Positions 9,852 through 17,848 of a stretch of 64,000 nt of DNA are shown one piece after another. This DNA comes from QAMH01 sp900556425 (GTDB taxonomy: Bacteria; Actinomycetota; Coriobacteriia; Coriobacteriales; QAMH01), in contig CABRZR010000004.1 in the NCBI GenBank assembly GCA_902475535.1, positions 62,001-126,000 of the forward strand, in the 5' to 3' direction. The position numbers and the translations under genes were made by a program. The notes below the pieces were generated by a model that had not been told where the DNA came from, searched no databases, and saw nothing but the letters and a program-made list of their open reading frames with translations. Within the stretch, counting starts at the first letter, position 1, and every line of letters starts with the position of its first letter.

Positions 9852-10439
9852 ATGAAACGATTTCGCACCACGCTCGTCATCACGATTTGCTGCATAGGCA
9901 TCTTCGCGCTCGCGCTCTTGGTGTGCGGATGCATGCAGAGCGGCACGACCACGTCGAGCAATAGCGCCACCACCAGCTCATCCACGGCCTCGAGCAGCGT
10001 CTCGAGTTCATCTGTCGCCAGCTCGGACCTCCCCGTCATCGGTGCCGGCGATACGACCGTGCAGGTGAAGAACGAGACGGGCAGCGACATCATCGGCCTG
10101 CGCATCAAACCGGCAGGTGATACGAGTTACACGGCAGAGAACAGCTTTGACGGATTCGTCTTCGAGAACGGCAGCAGCGTCGATCTCTCGTTCACGAAAC
10201 AAGCTGGCGCACAACGCTATGACGTGGTTCTTCTCACCGCGGAGGACAGCAAGATCGCCGTACGCGATATCGACCTCGTGGACACTAAGGATATCGTGTT
10301 CCACTTCGAGGAGGGCATCGGATTCATCACCTACACGGATGCCACAACGGGCGAATCCTTCGACAACCGCGCCGAGGCCATAGACGCCGAGGAAGATGCG
10401 CCCGCCGTTCCCCATGATCTGGAGACCCAGAAAGGCTAG
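9852..10439 (+). CDS. Lipoprotein of unknown function
   Basis: 195 residues. An N-terminal hydrophobic segment ends in LLVCGC, a lipobox-like site. A Ser/Thr-rich linker of about 40 residues follows, then a compact domain starting TTVQVKNETGSDIIGLRI and rich in beta-strand-like stretches. It should be anchored on the outer membrane face. The gene lies 33 bases after the amidase and is probably cotranscribed with it. I do not recognise the C-terminal domain; the NETG..I.GL..KP pattern resembles small beta-sandwich surface domains, but no function can be claimed. Confidence 0.8.
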   Translation: MKRFRTTLVITICCIGIFALALLVCGCMQSGTTTSSNSATTSSSTASSSVSSSSVASSDLPVIGAGDTTVQVKNETGSDIIGLRIKPAGDTSYTAENSFDGFVFENGSSVDLSFTKQAGAQRYDVVLLTAEDSKIAVRDIDLVDTKDIVFHFEEGIGFITYTDATTGESFDNRAEAIDAEEDAPAVPHDLETQKG

Positions 10440-10476
10440 CGCCGCTCCCGAACAGCTGCGTGCTACTCGCTCGATG

Positions 10477-10550
10477 GTTACCGAACGGTTCTAGTGCAAC
10501 GTAAACAGCGCGCTAGAATAACTTTACATCGATTGAAACGCGAGGATTCT
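10477..10550 (+). promoter_or_regulatory. Putative promoter and RBS of the CotH-like gene
   Basis: A TAGAAT box at 10514-10519 and a GAGGA ribosome site at 10542-10546 precede the ATG at 10552. GTTACCGAACGGT at 10477-10489 sits where an activator could bind. The same 13-mer with one change (GTTACCAAACGGT) occurs at 17482 upstream of another DUF5648 gene. No good -35 box is visible. Confidence 0.35.
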
Positions 10551-10551
10551 C

Positions 10552-13329
10552 ATGCGCTTGAAGCTGTTTTCGGCGGCCTTTGCCGCCGCTTTTGTTCTCA
10601 TTACAGCCCCTGCTTATGCCGATGTCATCGGTGCCGACCAAGACGTGGCCGCACCGGACAACGAGGCTGCGTTTGTGGCTTATGGCGAACCCGCAATTGA
10701 GGCAACCGGCGATGAGGCGACGGGCGATGAGGCTACCGCAAATCCGAACGGCAGTGACGACGGCAAGGTTACGGCAAAATCCAGCGATCCCGCAAAGGAT
10801 GCGCCCAAAACCGTCGAGGGCAACCAGGCGGAAACGACCACGACCGAAACGGTGACCGAGACCGTCACCATCGACAAGCATGACATGCATCGTCTGTACA
10901 ACCCCAACTCAGGCGAGCACTTCTACACCGCCAGTGAGGTCGAGCGCGATCATTTGATAGGTGTCGGTTGGAGCTACGAGGGTATCGGCTGGATGGCACC
11001 CGCCACAAGCGATGAACCCGTCTTTCGCCTCTATAATCCCAACGCGGGCGATCACCACTACACGCTTTCTGCCTACGAGCGTGATTACCTTGTAGGCGTC
11101 GGCTGGAATGACGAGGGCATTGGCTGGTACTCTGCCTTGGGCTCCGAAGGTATTCCCGTTCACCGGCAATACAACCCCAACGCCGTCGCAGGCGCCCACA
11201 ACTTTACGACGAGCGACCACGAGAACGCATCGCTCATCAACGCGGGCTGGAACGGTGAGGGCGTCGCCTGGTACGCGCTTGCATCCGACACCAAGACCGT
11301 CGAGACGACAAAGCACAATGTGATCGAGAAAGCCCCGTACATCACTGCAACCTTCACGGCTGCCAATGGATCCGTCCCCGAGACGATCGTCTCGTACGCC
11401 AAGGGCGAGGAGACCTATCTCTTCCTCCCCTCCTACGCGCCTCTCGACAACCTCTACCTGAGCGCCTGTATGAGCAAGGCCGAGCAGGTCAACCTGTACC
11501 TTGGCAACGAGGACTTCTCCATCATCAATCCCGAGCACGGAATCAACCTGCTGAACCTGGGGCCACGCAAGAACCCTGACGGTTCGCTTTCGTTCAAGTT
11601 CAAGACCAGCAATACTGCGACGCCCTTCGCGCTTACGGTCATGCGCTCCGAAAACGTTCCCGCAATCTACATCAACAGCAACGACATCTCCTCGCAGGGC
11701 CGCGACTTCATCGAAGCGAGCCCGGACCACAGTGCCAAGGCCAGCGTTGCCGTGCACATGGTCGATTCAGATGGCAGCGTCATCTACGACAAGGACGCCT
11801 TCGGCGACAAGAAGACGCTTTCTTCCATCAAGGGACGCGGCAACTCAACCTGGGGCAATGGCGTCAAGAAGCCGTACCAGATTTCGCTTAGCTCCAAGGC
11901 AGACCTCATCGGCACGGACGCCCCTGCCAAGAAATGGATCCTCCTGGCCAATAGCGCTGACGCAACTCTGCTGCACAGCAGCATCGCCTTTAACCTCGCC
12001 GCCGAACTTGGCTTGGCGACGGTCGACGTACGTCCCATCGACCTCTACTACGATGGCGAATACCGCGGCAGCTACCTCCTTGCCGAGAAGATCGAAATCA
12101 AGCCCGGACGCGTGGACATCTTCGACTTGGAAGAGGCCATAGAGAATGCCAACCTCGGCACCGACCTCGACGTGCTGCCCACCAAGAAGGCCACGAACAA
12201 ATACGGCAACGAGTTCCAATACGTCGTGGGCGTCAAGGATCCCTCCAACATCGAGGGAGGCTATCTGCTCGAGCTTGACAATGGTTACTACGCTGCGGAG
12301 AAATGCTGGTTCACGGCCATCTGGCCCGGAGATGGAGCCGTCGCTCATTTCGTGCTTAAAAGCCCGGAATATGCATCGAAAAACGCTGTTGCCTACATCA
12401 GCGAGGCAATCCAGGAGGCGCTCGACAATCTCTATGCCGACAAGCTTGCCGATGGCTCCGCACTCTCCGACGGAAGCTTTGCCTTCGATCTTGACTCCTT
12501 CGCAAAGATGTACCTGCTCGAGGAATTTCTCAAGAACAACGACACCTACACGAGCTCGACCTATTTCTACCTGGATAAGGACAGCAAGGTCGTTCAATCC
12601 GGCCCGGTATGGGACTTCGACGCGGGTATGGGCACGCGCATCGACGCACACGACTCCATCCAGAGCAGCTACTGGGGCTACTACCTCACCTTGCATAACA
12701 CCATCATGAGCAACCAGGTCAAGAAGCGCATTCAGGAAATATACGAAGACACGTTCCGCGACCTTGTGCAGAAGGTTGTGCTTGGCGACGAGAATGCGAT
12801 GGGCCCGGCAGGCAAGCTCCATTCCATAAGCAGCTACGCCAAGACCATTGCCGCCTCGCAGCGCATGAACGAGATTCCCTTCGGCGTCACCTCGTTCACC
12901 TTCCAGGCCGAGCCCTTCGAGACCTGGGAGCTCAACGTCGAGTTCTTCCAAAAATGGCTCGGATGGCGTTTGGATTGGTTTGACGAGAACGTCAGGCTGC
13001 TCGGCAGCGCGACTCTTGGTCAGCAGGCGCGCACGACCCGTTGGTACAACGGGTTCGATTATGGCTACGTGTTCGATTACCAATACTATCTCGAGCAGAA
13101 CCCCGAGCTCAGAAAGCTCGGAATCACCACCTCGGGCAGGGCATTGGAGCACTTTGCCACGATTGGCATTCATGACGAGAAGTACAGCGGGAAAACGGCG
13201 CGCAACTTTGACGTGCAGGCCTACATGAACAACAATCCAGAGCTCAAAGAGAAATTTGGCGATGACCTTGCCGCCTATTACAAGCATTACTGCACGGAAG
13301 GGTTCAAGAAAGGCCTTGTCTGCTGGTAA
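10552..13329 (+). CDS. Secreted CotH-like kinase with DUF5648 repeats
   Basis: 925 residues. A signal peptide ends near ITAPAYA, followed by a Thr/Glu-rich linker, three DUF5648 units (about 10884-11275), a linker domain, and then a CotH kinase domain. The CotH hallmarks are IKGRGNSTWGNGVKKPYQI, YYDGEYRGSYLLAEKIEI and the metal-binding-like WDFDAGMGTR. The C-terminus carries two short repeats (YYLEQNPELRKLGI and AYMNNNPELKEKFG) of a type seen in other secreted proteins. CotH proteins are atypical secreted protein kinases, known from Bacillus spore coats. Here there is no spore context, and the target is more likely a surface protein or peptide. The kinase call rests on family motifs. Confidence 0.85.
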   Translation: MRLKLFSAAFAAAFVLITAPAYADVIGADQDVAAPDNEAAFVAYGEPAIEATGDEATGDEATANPNGSDDGKVTAKSSDPAKDAPKTVEGNQAETTTTETVTETVTIDKHDMHRLYNPNSGEHFYTASEVERDHLIGVGWSYEGIGWMAPATSDEPVFRLYNPNAGDHHYTLSAYERDYLVGVGWNDEGIGWYSALGSEGIPVHRQYNPNAVAGAHNFTTSDHENASLINAGWNGEGVAWYALASDTKTVETTKHNVIEKAPYITATFTAANGSVPETIVSYAKGEETYLFLPSYAPLDNLYLSACMSKAEQVNLYLGNEDFSIINPEHGINLLNLGPRKNPDGSLSFKFKTSNTATPFALTVMRSENVPAIYINSNDISSQGRDFIEASPDHSAKASVAVHMVDSDGSVIYDKDAFGDKKTLSSIKGRGNSTWGNGVKKPYQISLSSKADLIGTDAPAKKWILLANSADATLLHSSIAFNLAAELGLATVDVRPIDLYYDGEYRGSYLLAEKIEIKPGRVDIFDLEEAIENANLGTDLDVLPTKKATNKYGNEFQYVVGVKDPSNIEGGYLLELDNGYYAAEKCWFTAIWPGDGAVAHFVLKSPEYASKNAVAYISEAIQEALDNLYADKLADGSALSDGSFAFDLDSFAKMYLLEEFLKNNDTYTSSTYFYLDKDSKVVQSGPVWDFDAGMGTRIDAHDSIQSSYWGYYLTLHNTIMSNQVKKRIQEIYEDTFRDLVQKVVLGDENAMGPAGKLHSISSYAKTIAASQRMNEIPFGVTSFTFQAEPFETWELNVEFFQKWLGWRLDWFDENVRLLGSATLGQQARTTRWYNGFDYGYVFDYQYYLEQNPELRKLGITTSGRALEHFATIGIHDEKYSGKTARNFDVQAYMNNNPELKEKFGDDLAAYYKHYCTEGFKKGLVCW

Positions 13330-13340
13330 TGGTGCCTAGG

Positions 13341-13412
13341 ACGGGTGGCAGGGGGACGGGGGTTCTGTCACATCCATGGATGTGACAGAACCCCCGTCCC
13401 CCTGCCACCCGT
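13341..13412. repeat. Perfect 72-bp palindrome
   Basis: Arms 13341-13376 and 13377-13412 are exact reverse complements with no loop. The arm runs ACGGGTGGCAGGGGGACGGG and onward to CATCCA. It lies between the convergent CotH-like gene and flippase gene. The GGGGGAC core and TGTCAC/GTGACA centre resemble the palindromes at 46175 and 58748. It could act as a bidirectional terminator, and it looks like a REP-type element. Confidence 0.9.
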
Positions 13413-13448
13413 CGCTTCGCGCCTCCGCTCGAAATGGCAGCGCCGCGC

Positions 13449-14708
13449 CTACTCGCCAGGTGCCGTCGAGCGCTTTTTCGCGTCAAGCAGCATGCATCCG
13501 AGAAAGAACAGGATCGACGCGCCGTATGCGAGCATGATGGCGAAGCTCACGCCGTTCATCTCGAACGCATGAATCATGGGATACATGCTCACGAGAATAA
13601 GCACGAACGAGATGGCGTAGCCGGCAAGATTCTCCCGATTGCGACGCATCGTGATGAGCACGTCACCCAAGAACCAAACGTAGGCGGTCATGACCGTGCA
13701 AAGCACGAGTGGCACGATCAGGTACGCGTAGGGTGCGATGCTCGAGCCAAAGATGAGCACGAGCAGAGGCTCGCCCACGAGCGCGAAGAGTAATCCAAAG
13801 ACAAGCGCAAGCGCGAAGATAGCCATCGAGACCTTGAAGACAAGCCTCAGAAAACCACGCATGTCACCTGCCTTGAGGTACTCGGCGAAACGCGTCAGAA
13901 GCGGCGCATAGATATATTGCGCGCACATCTGCACGATGAGCACAGGCGCGGCAACCGAGGAGTAGATACCCAGGAACCACTCCCCCATCACGTCGTTGAG
14001 CGCCTGTCGCGGAATGGCGGGGACGGCCCAGCAGAAAAAGGACGCCACGACGAGCGGTAGGCATTTCACGAAGAGCGTGCGTATCGCCATGGCATCGAAA
14101 ACCGGCTTGAGGGGCTTGCGCGTAACCTTCACGAAGGCCGTACCATCGAAGAGCGCGATGACGAGATAGGTGCTCACCGTCATGAGAATGAGCGCAATGT
14201 CGAGAGAGTTGAAGAACACCATGCCTGCGATGAAGGCGACAAGCAAGAGAATGCCACGCAGGATGAACGAGATGCCAATGACGTCCATGCGCGACTCGCG
14301 TTGCTCCTCGCCGTGCAGAACATCCACGAACACGGGGCCGAGCGAGAAGAAGCCGTACAGGATGACCGTCAACCACGCGCTGGTTGGGCAGGTCAAGAAG
14401 CAGTAAACGAACATGACGCCGATGGCCAGGGCAACCGTGATGATCCTGAAGCCAAGGTACTGCGCAAAGGTGAATTCCTCGTCCAGATCGGAGACTTGGT
14501 AGGTGCGAATCTTGTAATAGCCGATGGGCGAGAAGATGTTCGAAACGGCCATGCCGAGAGCAAGTAAGCCCGCAGCATCATAGCCCGTTGACAAGCGCAC
14601 GACGAGAACCGTAATCAGCCACTGCGCCGCCATGTAGACAAGCGAGCCCGCGGCGTTCCAAATCATGTTCGCGCGAATCGAAAGCGATTTGTCAGCACCT
14701 ATATTCAT
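13449..14708 (-). CDS. Polysaccharide flippase, Wzx/MATE-like
   Basis: 419 residues with about 12 hydrophobic helices. It opens with a basic segment, then NMIWNAAGSLVYMAAQWLITVLVVR, the usual start of polysaccharide-biosynthesis (PST) flippases. It should move lipid-linked repeat units across the membrane. Third and last gene of a minus-strand operon: the glucosaminidase stop lies 18 bases upstream, an unusual partner for a flippase. It ends convergently with the CotH-like gene across the 13341 palindrome. Confidence 0.85.
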   Translation of the reverse strand: MNIGADKSLSIRANMIWNAAGSLVYMAAQWLITVLVVRLSTGYDAAGLLALGMAVSNIFSPIGYYKIRTYQVSDLDEEFTFAQYLGFRIITVALAIGVMFVYCFLTCPTSAWLTVILYGFFSLGPVFVDVLHGEEQRESRMDVIGISFILRGILLLVAFIAGMVFFNSLDIALILMTVSTYLVIALFDGTAFVKVTRKPLKPVFDAMAIRTLFVKCLPLVVASFFCWAVPAIPRQALNDVMGEWFLGIYSSVAAPVLIVQMCAQYIYAPLLTRFAEYLKAGDMRGFLRLVFKVSMAIFALALVFGLLFALVGEPLLVLIFGSSIAPYAYLIVPLVLCTVMTAYVWFLGDVLITMRRNRENLAGYAISFVLILVSMYPMIHAFEMNGVSFAIMLAYGASILFFLGCMLLDAKKRSTAPGE

Positions 14709-14726
14709 CGGATGTATAGACTAGGG

Positions 14727-16085
14727 CTAGATGCCGTACCAGGCAATCCCCTCATCAAGCCAACCGAGCGAGATGTTGTGATCAAACTCGTACTCGCTAG
14801 CCGTGTAGTTGTGGTTGTTTGCATAGGCGTTGGGATTGTACTGACGATACAGCGGAATGCCCTTCGCATCATCGGAGTACCAGCCGATTCCCTCATCATT
14901 CCAACCGGCGTCGACAAGTGCATCGCGTTCAACGACACTCAGAGTGTAGTGATGCTCGCCGCCGATTTCGTTGTAGAGGCGATACACGGGCGACTTGCTC
15001 GTCTTGGGTGAGTTCCAGCCGATGCCCTCATAGGTCCAACCCGCAGAATCGAGACTTTCCCGCTCAACGATGCTCGAAGTGTAGAAGTGCTCGCCGGAAT
15101 TGGGGTTATACATGCGGAACATGGCGCGGGTATTGGTGTCGGGAACGCTCCACCCCTTATAGAGGGGAAGAATGTAGTTGTAGGTGGGATCGAATCCAGC
15201 ATGGGTATAGGCCTGATCCATGAGCTTGGCGATCTGCTCGTGCCACGGCGTATCATTGGATGGCAGTGTGCAGTACTGATGCCAGCAGGTGCCCTTGGCG
15301 TCTGCCTGCGCATAATCCCACTTCATGGCATAAAGCGTGGGCTGCGCATATTGTTTGGCATAAATGTAATGTTCGTAAATCCACTGAGCGCCCCCGAGTA
15401 CAGCAGAAGTAGGCGTTGTCCAGCCCTGATTAACCGCCATGCTCAGGCCAGCGCTATCGGCAACACCGTCGTAGGCACCTATGCCGAAGAAATTATAGTA
15501 GATGGTCCCCTGATGATCCTGGCCCATGGCAAGAGTAGAGGTGCCCCAACCAGTTTCGAGAATCGCATGAGCCACGAGATACGCTGCGCTGATATGGTAT
15601 GTCCGCTCTGCTTGGACAAAGGCCGAACCCATGCCGACAAGCTTGCCTTGACGTCCCTTGGCCGTCGAGAGAATGAAGGCATCAATTTGAGCAGCAGTTA
15701 GTCCAGAGGATGTCCTGAGATCTGCGAAAACGGTGAGATCGCAGTTGTTGGGATCAAGAGCAGCCTGAAAGCGGGCATAGGAATTACCATATTGGTCATT
15801 GGCCATGCACATCCGAATCATCTGATCCAAGGTAATGCCAAGGTTGACGATATTCGAACCGCCCTGGGCCTGGGCAATCATATCTCCATCGGCAAACCCG
15901 CCCTCACCTTGGGCATAGAGCACGTCATCGTCGACATGCTCGTACGCCCGCGGGTCAGCGCGAAGCGGCCCTTCCACCCGCTCGGCAAATGCGCTTTGCA
16001 CGAACAGGGCCGGAAGAGCCGCTATCAGAAGTGCTGTTACGAGCAGTAGGCGAATCGGTAGAAAGACGATGCTGCGTTTGGTCAT
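14727..16085 (-). CDS. Secreted glucosaminidase (GH73-like) with DUF5648 repeats
   Basis: 452 residues. A signal peptide (MTKRSIVFLPIRLLL to FVQSAFA) precedes a short linker and a mannosyl-glycoprotein-endo-beta-glucosaminidase-like domain. AYLVAHAILETGWGTSTLA carries the probable catalytic Glu, and YNFFGIGAYDG is the usual family marker. Three DUF5648 units occupy the C-terminus (about 14733-15125). It probably cleaves the glycan backbone of peptidoglycan during growth or division. It lies 53 bases downstream of another DUF5648 gene and 18 bases upstream of a flippase, all on the minus strand. Confidence 0.88.
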   Translation of the reverse strand: MTKRSIVFLPIRLLLVTALLIAALPALFVQSAFAERVEGPLRADPRAYEHVDDDVLYAQGEGGFADGDMIAQAQGGSNIVNLGITLDQMIRMCMANDQYGNSYARFQAALDPNNCDLTVFADLRTSSGLTAAQIDAFILSTAKGRQGKLVGMGSAFVQAERTYHISAAYLVAHAILETGWGTSTLAMGQDHQGTIYYNFFGIGAYDGVADSAGLSMAVNQGWTTPTSAVLGGAQWIYEHYIYAKQYAQPTLYAMKWDYAQADAKGTCWHQYCTLPSNDTPWHEQIAKLMDQAYTHAGFDPTYNYILPLYKGWSVPDTNTRAMFRMYNPNSGEHFYTSSIVERESLDSAGWTYEGIGWNSPKTSKSPVYRLYNEIGGEHHYTLSVVERDALVDAGWNDEGIGWYSDDAKGIPLYRQYNPNAYANNHNYTASEYEFDHNISLGWLDEGIAWYGI

Positions 16086-16138
16086 GGTCGGTGCCTTCCC
16101 GTCTGAATGTCTACTGCATCAAATGTGGAATCGCCAGG

Positions 16139-17389
16139 TTACTTGTCGCTTTCGTCAGCGCCGCCCTCAGCAGCAGCGTACCAGGCAATGCCCTCATCCT
16201 GCCAGCCAAGCGAGATGTTGTGATCGAACTCGTACTGGCTCGTGGTGTAGTTATGGTTGTTGGCATATGCGTTGGGGTTGTACTGACGCAGAACCTTGAC
16301 GGTCTGGGCCTCGTCGGAGTACCAACCGATGCCCTCGTCGTTCCAGCCTTCCTTGACAAGCGCGTCACGCTCGACAGCGCTCGTGGTGAAGTGATGCTCG
16401 CCCGCGTTGGGGTTATACAGACGGAAAACAGGAACATCAGACTTGACGGGAGCATACCAGCCAATGTCCTCGTTCTTCCAACCAAGCTCGATCAGATGAT
16501 CGCGCTCAACCGTGCTTGCGGTATAGAAGTGCTCGCCGGAATTGGGGTTGTAGACGCGGTACATGGCCTGGTGCTCACCGATCTGGAACTGAGCGACCTT
16601 GGTGCCCATGAAGTTGCCCATGCCCTTGATGATGACCGTAGCGGTGCCGACCTGATCATTGTCAACGTACTCGAGCGTGTAGTCGGTGTCCTCAACGAGC
16701 TTGGTGCCATTGGCCATGGTAACGGTGACCTCAGGCTCGACAGGCTCGCCCATGAAGGTCACGTTCGAGACGGTCGCGGTCGTGGCCTTGTTGATGTCAG
16801 CCTGGGCAATGGTGACCTCGAAGGTCTTGTCATTGGTGCCGCCGCCATCCCAGACGTAGCCCTCGTTCAGGGTCACCTTGAGGTTGTACGTACCGGCATC
16901 GGTCGCGAGGACATTGTCCTTGTCGGTCTCGAGATCGATCTTCTGCTTAGGAGCCTCGGGCTCATCGCCCTCGGTGTTGTCGCCCTCGGCCTGGGCCTTG
17001 GTGCCCTCGTCAGGATTCTGGTCGTCGCCGGGGTTCTGCTCTTCATCGAGCACCAGCTCGACCGTGTAGCCCTTGTTCTGCGGGAGAAGCTTCTGGGCCT
17101 CGCCCGTGTAGGTCAGATTCTTTGCGGCCGTGGGAACGGCGACCTCGACAGGCTCAGTAGGCTCATCGCCCTCACCAGGCGTGGGGTCGGTTGCACCGTC
17201 ACCGTCCTCGCCCTCACCAGGAGTGGTGGGATTGGTTACCTCGGTGTTATCACCAGTATTTGCGTCACCCTCGGCAGCAATTGCCTGCACGGGGACAAGC
17301 GCCATAACAAGCGCGAAGCACGCAAGCAGGCTTGCCAACGTGGCAAGGATGTTCTTGCGCGAACTATGACTCTTTACCATTTCGTTCAT
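16139..17389 (-). CDS. Secreted MBG/Ig-like stalk protein with DUF5648 repeats
   Basis: 416 residues. A signal peptide ends near PVQAIA and a Glu/Pro/Gly-rich linker (TNPTTPGEGEDGDG and similar) follows. Then come two beta-sandwich-like segments: the first with YTGEAQKLLPQNKGYTVEL, the second with the VTMANGTKLVEDTDYTLEYV / GMGNFMGTKVAQF signature of MBG-like repeats. Three DUF5648 units end the protein (about 16175-16565). No catalytic domain is present, so it may be a structural or adhesive surface protein. The ATG at 17389 follows an AAGGAG site. First gene of a three-gene minus-strand operon. Confidence 0.8.
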   Translation of the reverse strand: MNEMVKSHSSRKNILATLASLLACFALVMALVPVQAIAAEGDANTGDNTEVTNPTTPGEGEDGDGATDPTPGEGDEPTEPVEVAVPTAAKNLTYTGEAQKLLPQNKGYTVELVLDEEQNPGDDQNPDEGTKAQAEGDNTEGDEPEAPKQKIDLETDKDNVLATDAGTYNLKVTLNEGYVWDGGGTNDKTFEVTIAQADINKATTATVSNVTFMGEPVEPEVTVTMANGTKLVEDTDYTLEYVDNDQVGTATVIIKGMGNFMGTKVAQFQIGEHQAMYRVYNPNSGEHFYTASTVERDHLIELGWKNEDIGWYAPVKSDVPVFRLYNPNAGEHHFTTSAVERDALVKEGWNDEGIGWYSDEAQTVKVLRQYNPNAYANNHNYTTSQYEFDHNISLGWQDEGIAWYAAAEGGADESDK

Positions 17390-17848
17390 GAATCACATCT
17401 CCTTCTTCCTGAACTTAACGTCCGCCCAATATAGCACATGAAAATGCCCGTCCTTTTCCCTTCACAAATACGTAACGGGCAGTTACCAAACGGTAATCTC
17501 GCAATCACATGCCTCAACTACCATGTGCTTTTTCACGAGCACGCAAAATTGCTCTCATCCGAAAGACCTCTTCTGTGCCCTGATCCTCATCAGAAAATCG
17601 ACACAAACGGCCTTGCCGAAAGCCATCGCTTGTTTGGGGTACGTTTCGGGCGTATCCATAACGGGAGCTGTACCACGAACGTGATTCTTCGTCAGTAATC
17701 CTCTCACTCCGCACCACAATCGAACGTTTTCGACATCGATGAAATCATGCAGTTCACCTGTTGTTTTGAAGCTGTAATGCGATTCTGCATATCACGTACG
17801 TATACTTGCAAAAAGCTGGGTTACGTTTCCTTCTCATGGGAGGATGCA
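17390..17848. other. 459-bp divergent intergenic region
   Basis: Between two divergent DUF5648 genes. It holds a minus-strand extended -10 box (17428-17436), GTTACCAAACGGT at 17482-17494 with flanking TTACC/GGTAA symmetry, and a plus-strand TATACT at 17801-17806. I see no convincing gene or known riboswitch. Small open frames here have no coding character that I trust. The length suggests regulation of one or both surface genes. Confidence 0.5.
17428..17436 (-). promoter_or_regulatory. Extended -10 promoter of the 17389-13449 operon
   Basis: On the minus strand the sequence reads TGCTATATT, an extended -10 (TGn plus TATATT). It would start transcription near 17421, about 32 bases before the ATG and its AAGGAG site. 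No -35 match is seen, as is usual for extended -10 promoters. Confidence 0.5.

Noticed and set aside
13345..13572. Frames starting inside the 13341 palindrome on both strands
   Set aside because: The two frames give the same residues because the DNA is palindromic; the remainder runs antisense to the flippase.
17514..17717. Minus-strand 67-residue frame in the divergent gap
   Set aside because: No ribosome site, no recognisable motif, and the region looks regulatory.
17430..17848. Possible c-di-GMP or other riboswitch in the long divergent gap
   Set aside because: I looked for the conserved GEMM core on both strands and did not find it; no paired structure matched a known class.
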